A program made the translations under genes and the position numbers. Positions 39,919-47,813 of a stretch of DNA of 64,000 nucleotides are shown piece by piece. The notes under the pieces were generated by a model. That model had not been told where the DNA came from, searched no databases, and worked only from the letters and a program-made list of their open reading frames with translations. The DNA comes from Gaetbulibacter saemankumensis DSM 17032 (GTDB taxonomy: Bacteria > Bacteroidota > Bacteroidia > Flavobacteriales > Flavobacteriaceae), in contig NZ_AUDV01000005.1 in the NCBI RefSeq assembly GCF_000425645.1, positions 310,001-374,000 of the forward strand, given 5' to 3'. Each line of letters starts with the position of its first letter. Position 1 is the first letter of the stretch.

Positions 39919-39947
39919 AAAAAGACTCAGATTTACTGAGCCTTTTT
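39919..39947 (-). terminator. Intrinsic terminator of the GH43 gene
   Basis: On the minus strand AAGGCTCAG-TAAAT-CTGAGTCTTTTTC forms a hairpin with a T-rich tail (plus positions about 39921-39945), 33 bp after the GH43 stop. Confidence 0.75.
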
Positions 39948-39979
39948 AATATGATATTGCATGGTTTTATTATTTCAGT

Positions 39980-41785
39980 TTAATCAACTTTAATAATTTC
40001 AGAAGCATCGGAAATTCCATTTTCACTGTAGGCTTCTATTCTAAAATAATAAGAGGTATCTCTGTCTAAACAACGCATATAATGTTCGTTATCACCATAA
40101 ACTTGCCACGACTGGTATAATTTATCAGGGGCTATTCCCCATTGGATATTATACCCTTGAGCGCCCTTAACCGGTTTCCAAGTCAGAGTTACATCTCTTC
40201 GATCGTCTTCACGCTTTACCGAGAAGTCTTTTACCTTTTGGGGTGCTTTACCAAAGCCTTTACCAAACACTCTTATTTCAGATAATGCCAGATTATTTCC
40301 AGGCACTTCTACATTACGGTAACGCACATATTTAGCAGATACTGGTGCATTAAGTACGATGTAAGCATTCGGACTATCTTTGTAACTATTACTTCTATCT
40401 ACTACAGTTTCCCAGTTTTTTCTATCGTTAGATATGTCGATGTAAAATCGATGACGCAAGCCTTCGGTACGCGTATAAATACCAGATTCATGATCGTGAT
40501 AATTTAACTGGAACGCATATATTTTTCCAGGATTTAACATGTCTATTTTCACCCATTGCTTATCATCGTTTGCATCGGCTACCCAGAAAGATTTCGGACT
40601 TTCATCCGTCAATACATTTGCGATTATTTCGCCTTCAGTATTTTTTTCCAATGGTATTTCTGTAATGTCATAATTATCATCGGTAGATGTGCTTTTAACA
40701 ATTTGCATTTGCGATGACGATACGGTGGTTTTTCCCTTGTAGGATAATAACATCCAACCATTATGTTGTCCGGCTTTTGTAGGGTGATTAGGAGCATAAC
40801 GCGGATAATCACCATAATTTGTATTTGATGACATTAATCCTTCATCATCGAAATTTACAGGAAACATACACAGGCGTCTTTCCCAATGGGAGTTAGAAGC
40901 CAAGGCCATAGTTGAAAAATGCCAGTACTGATCGTTAGTCTGTTTTACCGTAATACCATGTCCGGCACCGTTAGTAAACCCTCCTGGTTTGAAAGACATT
41001 GGATTACTCTTCATATATTCGAAAGGACCTAATGGTGTTTCTCCAATATATACACCATCGGCATATACATTAAACTGTGTACCCGGGGCTGCGTATTGCA
41101 GATAGTATTTACCATTATATTTGGTCATGGAAGCACCTTCCATATAACCTTCCTTGATTGTTGGATGAAAGTTATTTTCACCAAAACGCTCCCAACCGTG
41201 TTCTTCTTCAACAAGATTGATTAAATCCTTCTTCACTCCGGTTTCCAGCATACGATCGTCTTTATTTAATTCTTTAACACGAATAGGATGCACGTTTGAG
41301 GATCCCCAATACAAATACGTTTTCCCATCATCGTCGATAAATAATTCTGAATCCTGAATATTATTGGTGATAGAAGCTGTTGGTGTCCATTTACCATTCT
41401 TTGGATCGTCGGTATAAAGAATACTTCCGTAGCCTGCAGGATCTCCGGCTAAATATATTTTTTCGTCTTTAAAATTAAATGCTGTTGGAGCATTACACCC
41501 CTCAAAAAACCACTGATCAGGTTTAATAAATGTCCAGTTTACCAGATCTGTAGAGTGCCAATACCCAAACGAACGGGTTACAAACATATAATATTCACCA
41601 CGGAATTCTACCACGGCAGGATCGGCGCCAGATCGATACGATATGTTCCGGCTCGAATTATATACCATATAGGTATAATCGATATCGATTGGGTTACAAT
41701 ATGTCTGAGGAACTATTTCCTGTGCCTGTAAAGCCACACTTAAAAATAAAGCTAGCCCTGCAAACAAATGCCTTAAAAATGTCAT
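39980..41785 (-). CDS. GH43-family glycosidase with discoidin and FN3 modules
   Basis: A 601-residue secreted enzyme with signal peptide (ending VALQAQ). The five-bladed GH43-type propeller (about 28-370) has Asp55 in YRSGADPAVVEF, Asp146 in NIQDSELFIDDDG and Glu216 in YMEGASMTKYNGKYYL, matching the three acidic catalytic positions. An F5/8-type discoidin domain (about 385-510, GKIYAFQLNYHDHESGIY, VSAKYVRYRNVEVPG) and a fibronectin III domain (about 515-601) follow. GH43 enzymes act on arabinan, xylan or galactan side chains; the subfamily cannot be set by eye. It is unlinked to a SusCD pair here and not clearly part of the starch locus. Confidence 0.85.
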   Translation of the reverse strand: MTFLRHLFAGLALFLSVALQAQEIVPQTYCNPIDIDYTYMVYNSSRNISYRSGADPAVVEFRGEYYMFVTRSFGYWHSTDLVNWTFIKPDQWFFEGCNAPTAFNFKDEKIYLAGDPAGYGSILYTDDPKNGKWTPTASITNNIQDSELFIDDDGKTYLYWGSSNVHPIRVKELNKDDRMLETGVKKDLINLVEEEHGWERFGENNFHPTIKEGYMEGASMTKYNGKYYLQYAAPGTQFNVYADGVYIGETPLGPFEYMKSNPMSFKPGGFTNGAGHGITVKQTNDQYWHFSTMALASNSHWERRLCMFPVNFDDEGLMSSNTNYGDYPRYAPNHPTKAGQHNGWMLLSYKGKTTVSSSQMQIVKSTSTDDNYDITEIPLEKNTEGEIIANVLTDESPKSFWVADANDDKQWVKIDMLNPGKIYAFQLNYHDHESGIYTRTEGLRHRFYIDISNDRKNWETVVDRSNSYKDSPNAYIVLNAPVSAKYVRYRNVEVPGNNLALSEIRVFGKGFGKAPQKVKDFSVKREDDRRDVTLTWKPVKGAQGYNIQWGIAPDKLYQSWQVYGDNEHYMRCLDRDTSYYFRIEAYSENGISDASEIIKVD

Positions 41786-42083
41786 GTTTTAATATTTAAA
41801 TTATTAATCCCACAAATTTACTGCTTTTCAATTGAGACATTCTGAAATTTATTCTTAAATAATTAGTGGATACTCTTAAATAAAATATAAAAAGTACTCA
41901 CTTTAAATATAAGATATTACCAATCCACCCTATTTAAAATATTTTTAAACTGATTCTTTATTCAATTACCCTTCCACACCAATGATTTACACCCTAAATT
42001 ATGTAAGTCTATTTTAATTTAGTAATTTAGTAAAACCCCGCAAACAACAGAAACACAATCACATAACTACAAAATCTTTCGCA

Positions 42084-43034
42084 ATGAAAACAACTAAAAC
42101 AATAGCCATATTTGGTGCTACCGGAGCGCAAGGTGGTGGACTTGCTCGTGCCATTTTAGCCGATCCTAGTTCGGAATATACCGTTAGAGCCGTAACAAGA
42201 AATGCTAATTCAGAGAAAGCCAAGGCTCTATCTGGTTTGGGGGCAGAAATTATTGAGGCAGACCTCAATAATCCCGATAGTATAAAAAAAGCTCTAAATG
42301 GAGCAGCGGCCGCCTATTTTGTAACATTCTTTTGGGAGCATTTCTCCCCTGAAAAAGAACTTGAACAAATAAAACATTTTATTCAGTGTGCTAAAGAAGC
42401 GAATTTAGAGCATATTATCTGGTCTACGCTTGAAGATACTCGAAACTGGATTCCTTTAGATGACGATAGAATGCCAACGCTACAAGAAAAATATAAGGTA
42501 CCTCATTTCGACGCCAAAGGAGCAGCAGACAAACTCTTTGTTGAAGCAGGCCTACCTGTAACTTTCCTAAGAACCTCCTTTTATTGGGATAATTTTATTT
42601 ATTTCGGAATGGGTCCACAAAAAGGGGACGATGGCAATTACTACATTGCTTTCCCGATGGATGATAAACCTTTAGCGGGCATTGCAGCCGAAGATATTGG
42701 CAAATGCGCCTATGGCATATTCAAAAAAGGAAAAGCATTAATTGGTAAAACCGTTGGTATCGTGGGTGAAAAACTAAGTGGTAACGATATGGCTGCCAAA
42801 CTTTCAAAAGCATTAAACATTCAAGTTATTTATAATAATGTGAGTCCTGAAACTTATCGTAGTTTTGGTTTCCCCGGAGCTGACGACTTAGGTAATATGT
42901 TTCAATTTAAAAGAGATTTTAATAACGACTTTAACAAAGTACGTGATGAGAAATTTTCTTTGGAACTTAACCCACAATTACAGGATTTTGACACTTGGCT
43001 TTCTATGAATGCCTCTCGAATTCCAATTGATTAA
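42084..43034 (+). CDS. NmrA-family NAD(P)-binding protein
   Basis: A 316-residue atypical short-chain dehydrogenase. The dinucleotide loop IFGATGAQGGGLARAIL (about 9-25) is followed by RAVTRN, EIIEADLNNPDSIKKAL and YFVTFFWEHFSPEKE. The active-site tyrosine motif is degenerate, as in NmrA/HSCARG proteins that sense the NADPH/NADP ratio or reduce quinones and other carbonyls. It is cytoplasmic and monocistronic; a foldable gap follows. The 41786-42083 gap before it shows no gene. Confidence 0.85.
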   Translation: MKTTKTIAIFGATGAQGGGLARAILADPSSEYTVRAVTRNANSEKAKALSGLGAEIIEADLNNPDSIKKALNGAAAAYFVTFFWEHFSPEKELEQIKHFIQCAKEANLEHIIWSTLEDTRNWIPLDDDRMPTLQEKYKVPHFDAKGAADKLFVEAGLPVTFLRTSFYWDNFIYFGMGPQKGDDGNYYIAFPMDDKPLAGIAAEDIGKCAYGIFKKGKALIGKTVGIVGEKLSGNDMAAKLSKALNIQVIYNNVSPETYRSFGFPGADDLGNMFQFKRDFNNDFNKVRDEKFSLELNPQLQDFDTWLSMNASRIPID

Positions 43035-43104
43035 ATTTTCGTTCAAACAACAATAACGTTCTAATTGCTATAGCACAAAAAAGGATCGTACTTATTTATA
43101 ACAG

Positions 43105-43190
43105 ACAACCTGCAAAGCAACGGCTTCATAGTTCCAATATATACTAACTGCTGTATATGTTTGAAGGAACTATAAAGCTCAGGGTTGTTT
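43105..43190. other. Long imperfect inverted repeat in a gene-less gap
   Basis: In the gap 43035-43326, ATAGTTCC (43128-43135) pairs with GGAACTAT (43166-43173). Inner GTATAT/ATATAC arms and outer GCTT/AAGC and ACAACCTG/CAGGGTTGT arms extend the fold over about 85 bp. The rest of the gap is AT-rich with no gene. It may be a terminator-like structure, a small element or chance. Confidence 0.4.
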
Positions 43191-43326
43191 TATGTATCTA
43201 GGTGAACAAAACCACGTTTCTGTTTTCAATATTGATAATAAAATAAACTCAAATTAATTAAAAAATCATTACTTTAATCTCGCATTATTTTTTTACAACC
43301 AATCCATTAGAACAACCACCACCACT

Positions 43327-44106
43327 ATGAAAATCATTCTTACTGTTATAATTTCACTGGGCTTGCTATATACAAATGCGGCCCTTTCACAAAAAAAAAG
43401 CAAAGAAGATACTTATACTCCCTATGAGTTATTATCGGGCTATTATAATGAAGATTTCCAGCCATTCAAAAAAAGGAATATATATATAGGGTTTGCAATG
43501 TCTCTTGAAGATAAAAAGGTTGAGAATACTGATGAGATTATTCAGAAAATATTAAATGGTGAACGCGCAAATTTCGATCTTCATTTAAAAGGGGGTTACT
43601 TTATTGGTAATTATGCTATGGCCGGACTTAATATAAATTACCACCAAAACAAATTCACAGGAGATATTTTAAGAGATTCCGATACGATTAACTCTCATTC
43701 CATAACCAGAGGATTTGCTTTGACTCCTTTTATTAGGTCGGCCGTACCACTTACCTCTAATGAACGTTTAAGTTTTTTTACTGAATTTGGAATTACTTTT
43801 GGAAGAAGTAATACTTTAACGAGAGATATTCAGAACATGGATGAGATTACCAAAAAATACGAAACCGATTATAAATTTAGGATTGGCTTAAGTCCGGGGG
43901 TAACATTTTTTGCAATGGAAAATTTTGCTCTTGAAGTTGGTATTGATGTATTGGGATATGAATTAAACACAGCACAAACAACAATCAACGATACTGAAAA
44001 ATCCAGAGAAACGCGCAACAACATCGATTTTGAAATAAACATATTATCACTTCAGCTCGGACTAGCCTATTATATAGGCGCTGAAAAATCAAAAAAACGT
44101 AAATAA
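43327..44106 (+). CDS. Outer-membrane beta-barrel protein
   Basis: A 259-residue protein with signal peptide (about 1-22, ending AALSQ) and alternating beta strands typical of the small OmpA-like or beta-barrel domain group: IYIGFAMSLEDK, GYFIGNYAMAGLNINY, RSAVPLTSNERLSFFTEFG, IGLSPGVTFFAMENFALEVG and LSLQLGLAYYIG. It ends with a charged tail and not with a terminal Phe. It is paired with a PCMD lipoprotein whose ATG is 2 bp after its stop, so the two are probably co-translated parts of one surface system. Function unknown. Confidence 0.75.
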   Translation: MKIILTVIISLGLLYTNAALSQKKSKEDTYTPYELLSGYYNEDFQPFKKRNIYIGFAMSLEDKKVENTDEIIQKILNGERANFDLHLKGGYFIGNYAMAGLNINYHQNKFTGDILRDSDTINSHSITRGFALTPFIRSAVPLTSNERLSFFTEFGITFGRSNTLTRDIQNMDEITKKYETDYKFRIGLSPGVTFFAMENFALEVGIDVLGYELNTAQTTINDTEKSRETRNNIDFEINILSLQLGLAYYIGAEKSKKRK

Positions 44107-44108
44107 TT

Positions 44109-45194
44109 ATGGGACGGATAAAAAGCATATTACTCTTAACCTGCTCTGGACTAATAATGTTAGGCTGTATCAAAGAAGATTACTTTGGAGCTTCTCCCTT
44201 TGGGAATATAAAACAAATTCTGGTAAGTAACCAGTCTGGCAATGCTACGATTATAAGCGATAGTCTTTTGGTAACTGTAGAAATTCCCGGGGGTGTTGAC
44301 CTAACCGAAATTACCATTGAAACTTTGGAGATTTCGTCTTTTGCCAAGGCAAATAAAGATCAAGGCGACCTTTTAAATTTAGAAAATGATGACACCATTC
44401 AAATTATTGCTGAAGATGGTTCTGCCCACAATTGGACCATTCGAGCATTTGTAGCCTCAGAAACCCCTCAATTAGATAATAATGATTTAAACGCATGGTA
44501 TAAAACTGCCACAAATTATTATGAACCAGGAGAATCCGCAGCAAATACCATTTGGGGTAGCAGTAACCCTGGCACACAACTACTAAACAAATTAGCAACC
44601 ATACCTGAGGATTTAGGAAATGATAATTTAGCGGCAAAGTTAATTACATTAGATATGGGAGACTTAGCAGCAACCTTTGGAACTCCTATAGCGGCAGGGT
44701 CTATATTTACTGGTTATTTTGATTCCGATAACATACAAATTAGTGATCCTCAAGCCGCCATTGTATTTGGAACTCCCTTTGCCGGCAGACCAGCTAAATT
44801 ACGTTTTAAATATAGCTTTATTCCTGGTCCAGAAAACAAAAACAAACAGGGAGAACTCTTAGACTTCAGTGATGCCTGCGACATCTATGCGCTTTTAGAA
44901 TTTCGGCAAGGAGGAGAAACACAACGTTTGGCAACGGCGTGGTTTAGAAGCGACCAAATTCAGGAAGAATTTATGACTCAAGAGGTTGTATTTTATTATG
45001 GAGCTTTGGACAATAGTTTCCCTGATTATATGTTTCCTCCAGATGGACAAAACTTTGTGAATGATGATATCGCTCAATACGGATTACCCACTCATATTAC
45101 TTTTGTTGCTTCCTCCAGTTTTGACGGAGCTAATTTTGCAGGAGCAATAGGCAGCACCCTAATAATTGATGATATTGAAATGGTATACGAATAA
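44109..45194 (+). CDS. PCMD-domain (putative carbohydrate metabolism domain) lipoprotein
   Basis: A 361-residue lipoprotein (lipobox LGC, Cys18 region MLGC). An N-terminal DUF4971-like or Ig-type strand domain (about 30-115, IKQILVSNQSGNATI, DTIQIIAEDGSAHNWTIRAF) precedes the PCMD domain (about 120-361), which shows the sequence NTIWGSSNPGTQLLN, AAKLITLDMG, AGSIFTGYF, GRPAKLRFKYSFIPG and IGSTLIIDDIEMVYE. PCMD proteins accompany surface proteins and carbohydrate loci in Bacteroidota without a proven activity. It is tightly coupled to the upstream barrel gene. Confidence 0.8.
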   Translation: MGRIKSILLLTCSGLIMLGCIKEDYFGASPFGNIKQILVSNQSGNATIISDSLLVTVEIPGGVDLTEITIETLEISSFAKANKDQGDLLNLENDDTIQIIAEDGSAHNWTIRAFVASETPQLDNNDLNAWYKTATNYYEPGESAANTIWGSSNPGTQLLNKLATIPEDLGNDNLAAKLITLDMGDLAATFGTPIAAGSIFTGYFDSDNIQISDPQAAIVFGTPFAGRPAKLRFKYSFIPGPENKNKQGELLDFSDACDIYALLEFRQGGETQRLATAWFRSDQIQEEFMTQEVVFYYGALDNSFPDYMFPPDGQNFVNDDIAQYGLPTHITFVASSSFDGANFAGAIGSTLIIDDIEMVYE

Positions 45195-45287
45195 CCCTAA
45201 AAACAGGAATAAATATTAGTAGTGAAAACTATGTTACGCCAAGTGTACTATGATTATAAAACATTTTTATAGCTTAACCATACAAAC

Positions 45288-45737
45288 TTAAAAATCAACC
45301 TTAACATCAAGGGTTCGAGGGAAAAAACACTGGCGATTATTACATGTTTGATATTTAAGAACCCCTTGAAGGCTACCACTATTTATGGCACTGTTTTCAC
45401 ATTTCAAGACAACGCTTATCTCCATGACACCACTAATAACCCGATGTTCAAATTCATTTATTTGCAGAGTGTTATAATGAAGATTAACAAACTTGTACTG
45501 CACAACTTCACAACCATGTGATGCTTTAAATTTTATCTCTGTGGGAATTAATTCATCTTTAGTATCGAATAAATCTTGTATGTGATAACCATCTTGAATT
45601 TTAAAAGGAATAAGTATTTCTACTAGCCCATGCCCTTTTCTTATATCAATGCCTTCTTCAACAATACTAACAAACTGTTTTTCCTGGAGAAAGATGACAT
45701 TCATTAAGAGGAAACAGATCAAACTATAACAGTTCAT
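45288..45737 (-). CDS. Stand-alone DsbD-alpha-like thiol-redox domain protein
   Basis: A 149-residue protein with a signal-like N-terminus (about 1-18) and one immunoglobulin-like fold that matches the N-terminal domain of DsbD: GLVEILIPFKIQDGYHIQD, PTEIKF and GVLKYQTCNNRQCFFPRT. Cys132 and Cys137 sit where the active cysteines of DsbD-alpha are. It lacks the eight-helix membrane part and the thioredoxin end of full DsbD. Its start overlaps the end of the TlpA-like gene by 14 bp, so the pair probably forms a periplasmic thiol relay. Confidence 0.75.
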   Translation of the reverse strand: MNCYSLICFLLMNVIFLQEKQFVSIVEEGIDIRKGHGLVEILIPFKIQDGYHIQDLFDTKDELIPTEIKFKASHGCEVVQYKFVNLHYNTLQINEFEHRVISGVMEISVVLKCENSAINSGSLQGVLKYQTCNNRQCFFPRTLDVKVDF

Positions 45738-46290
45738 CTAGTTTACTTTTTAAATGGTGTAATTCTGCATCGAAATTTTTACTATCTAAAAGAGACATAA
45801 ATTGAATGTTTCCATCTGGATCTATTAATAAATTCGAAGCCAGCATAACCTCGTCCCTTGATAAATCGGGAAGCACATCTTTAGGCGCAAAACTTGCGGC
45901 AACATCACCATCAATATCTAATAAAATTGGAAAGGTTAAATTATATTTACGTTGTAATTTCTCCTTAACCAATTCTTTTGGTTCTTTTACATCAATAAGA
46001 AGCACCTCTACATTTTTACCCTGATAGTCTTGAAAAAGCTTTTCTAAGTAAGGAGCCTCTGCATTGCAAAACGGACACCAGGTCGTAGCAATATGAATCA
46101 CTAAAAACTTCCCTTTATAGTGATCAAGACTAACAATAACATCATCCAAACTCGCTAGTGAGAAATTTGGCGATTTAATAGGTCTCTCTACAAGATTAGT
46201 AGATTGTTCAGAACCTGATGCATTAGCTTTTCTTCCAGATTCTTTGCAGTTTAATATAAACAGTACACTCAATAAAAGTAATAATTTCAT
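45724..46290 (-). CDS. TlpA-like thioredoxin-fold lipoprotein
   Basis: The ATG at 46290 gives 188 residues with lipobox LFILNC (Cys15). The mature part is a thioredoxin-fold AhpC/TlpA domain: SPNFSLASLDDVIVSL, LVIHIATTWCPFCNAEAP with the Cys72-Pro-Phe-Cys75 active site, EVLLIDVKEP and NLLIDPDGNI. It would reduce or transfer thiols in the periplasm. It overlaps the DsbD-alpha-like gene, so coupling is likely. An in-frame start 45 bp upstream lacks a clean signal. Confidence 0.85.
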   Translation of the reverse strand: MKLLLLLSVLFILNCKESGRKANASGSEQSTNLVERPIKSPNFSLASLDDVIVSLDHYKGKFLVIHIATTWCPFCNAEAPYLEKLFQDYQGKNVEVLLIDVKEPKELVKEKLQRKYNLTFPILLDIDGDVAASFAPKDVLPDLSRDEVMLASNLLIDPDGNIQFMSLLDSKNFDAELHHLKSKLDELL

Positions 46291-46405
46291 ACCCTTACAA
46301 ACCATAGCTTTAATACTTAAATTAAAAGAAAACAACTTACCTCAATTATAGTTTTAAAAAAAAAGCCACTCTAAGTTTAACAGGAGTGGCTATTAGATTA
46401 AAATT

Positions 46406-46726
46406 TTAATTCATCTGCACTTCACTCCACTTTTCAGCAAGCTTAGAAAGATCTGATTTCATAAAATCTTCAGGCGTCATTGCAATCCTAAATTCGCAAA
46501 TAGCCTTAAAATTTAAAAACCAAGGTTCAGCGATGGAAGGAATATCAGAAGCATTAGCGATTTCTAATACCATAACTGCTGCGCGACAACCATCTTGTTC
46601 GGTAAAATGAATAGTCTCTGGCTTAATATCATCGATTATTCGACCTAATATATGCCCCACAGTACCATTCTTAACCATCGCATTGAAAGGCTCAATGGGA
46701 AAGGTTACATTAACTAACATTTTCAT
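46406..46726 (-). CDS. Small uncharacterised protein (possible alpha/beta-barrel dimer fold)
   Basis: From the ATG at 46726 the product is 106 residues, starting MKMLVNVTFPIEPFNAMVKN. Elements such as KPETIHFTEQDGCRAAVMVLEI and AEPWFLNFKAICEFRIAMTPEDF suggest a ferredoxin-like dimeric alpha+beta barrel like those of DUF3303 or mono-oxygenase-type stress proteins. There is no signal or helix span. I do not recognise the family with certainty. It is monocistronic. Confidence 0.6.
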   Translation of the reverse strand: MKMLVNVTFPIEPFNAMVKNGTVGHILGRIIDDIKPETIHFTEQDGCRAAVMVLEIANASDIPSIAEPWFLNFKAICEFRIAMTPEDFMKSDLSKLAEKWSEVQMN

Positions 46727-46948
46727 ACCTTTAGTGTTTTTGGATTTATAGCCCCTTAAAGATACGAAATTAAAAGCCCACAAAGTGTTAACAATCAATT
46801 ATTTACAAGCGAAAAAAGTGATTTTAAAAAAATCACACAAATAACCACTTCTTCATTATCCATAGTCGTCATACTCTGAAGAGTAACCAACCTCCAAATT
46901 CTTTTATGATGTAAAAGTTTTTCCGATATTAGTGAAAAATTAAAAATT

Positions 46949-47098
46949 ATGATTTTAGGAGTATCAGAATGGCTTAGTAAGAAACTAGGCTGGAAAGTAT
47001 CACATATTCGAATTGCATTTGTAGTAGGTGTATTATTTTTTGGTGTTGGCTTAGGGCTATATTTAATTTTATGGCTGGTAAAGATGTTCTCTAAGTAA
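46949..47098 (+). CDS. PspC-domain-like small membrane protein (49 aa)
   Basis: A 49-codon gene translating MILGVSEWLSKKLGWKVSHI followed by a single hydrophobic helix (about residues 21-44) and FSK. The pattern SEWLxxKLGWxxxxIRIAFVV...YLILWL is that of the PspC domain, part of phage-shock and envelope-stress systems. It is shorter than many gene callers' limit. It lies 56 bp before the YrdB-like gene and may share a transcript. Confidence 0.75.
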   Translation: MILGVSEWLSKKLGWKVSHIRIAFVVGVLFFGVGLGLYLILWLVKMFSK

Positions 47099-47154
47099 AT
47101 GGAATAACAATACTAGATTAGATGTTAATCCAGAAATAAACTTCATTAAACTAG

Positions 47155-47523
47155 ATGGGCTCGAATCCGATAAATCTAATTATTAGATTTCTGCTAGAAT
47201 TTATGGCTCTAATTTCCGTGGGCATGTGGGGTTGGAAACAAAGCGATGGATGGCTCCAATTTGTTTTAGGAATCGGAATTCCAATTATTTTTGCTATTAT
47301 TTGGGGAATATTTGCAGTTCCAAATGATCCTAGCCGCTCAGGAACAGCTCCTGTTCCAACTCCTGGTATAATTCGTTTAATAATAGAATTAGGACTTTTT
47401 ACATTTGCTATTTGGTCTGTTTACGATTTAGGATTAACCACATTATGTGTAACCTTCGGAATCGTTGTACTACTTCACTATTTGGCTTCTTACGACCGAA
47501 TTATATGGCTTTTATCACGATAA
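47155..47523 (+). CDS. YrdB/DUF2568-like membrane protein
   Basis: A 122-residue protein with four membrane helices. Family features are LIIRFLLEFMALISVGMWGW, then IFAIIWGIFAVPNDPSRSG and IRLIIELGLFTFAIW. Function is unknown in all members. Its stop codon is directly followed by copy B of the dispersed intergenic element. Confidence 0.8.
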   Translation: MGSNPINLIIRFLLEFMALISVGMWGWKQSDGWLQFVLGIGIPIIFAIIWGIFAVPNDPSRSGTAPVPTPGIIRLIIELGLFTFAIWSVYDLGLTTLCVTFGIVVLLHYLASYDRIIWLLSR

Positions 47524-47532
47524 CAGCGTTAG

Positions 47533-47644
47533 GATGCATAACCATAATCTCAACGCATTGGACTAGGTTCGAACCTATTCGGGTTTTCGAACGATATTGC
47601 TAAACCGAAAAATAAAGTAAATCAAAGTAATAACTGACTGTTAC
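47533..47644. repeat. Dispersed intergenic element, copy B
   Basis: This is the partner of 12741-12852, with gap-free alignment and about 70 percent identity. It begins 9 bp after a stop codon and holds the perfect palindrome AGGTTCGAACCT (47565-47576), where copy A has a diverged form. The rest of the gap 47524-47813 shows no gene. Confidence 0.7.
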
Positions 47645-47813
47645 ACTAAAATGCAGGCCATAATTCAAAAATTAGTAAAATAACCTTCATTACGATTAAT
47701 CGTACGGCTATTTTGTTTATTCCTTGGGCATTGTTTAGATAAATTGAAAATTGCTTCATTTAAGTTTGATACAATTCCTTAACTTTATCATCAAAATTTT
47801 AACAATATAAATA

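Noticed and set aside
47565-47576. AGGTTCGAACCT, reminiscent of a tRNA T-arm
   Set aside because: No acceptor stem, D-arm or anticodon arm can be placed around it; it is a palindrome inside the repeated intergenic element. No tRNA or rRNA was found in the window.
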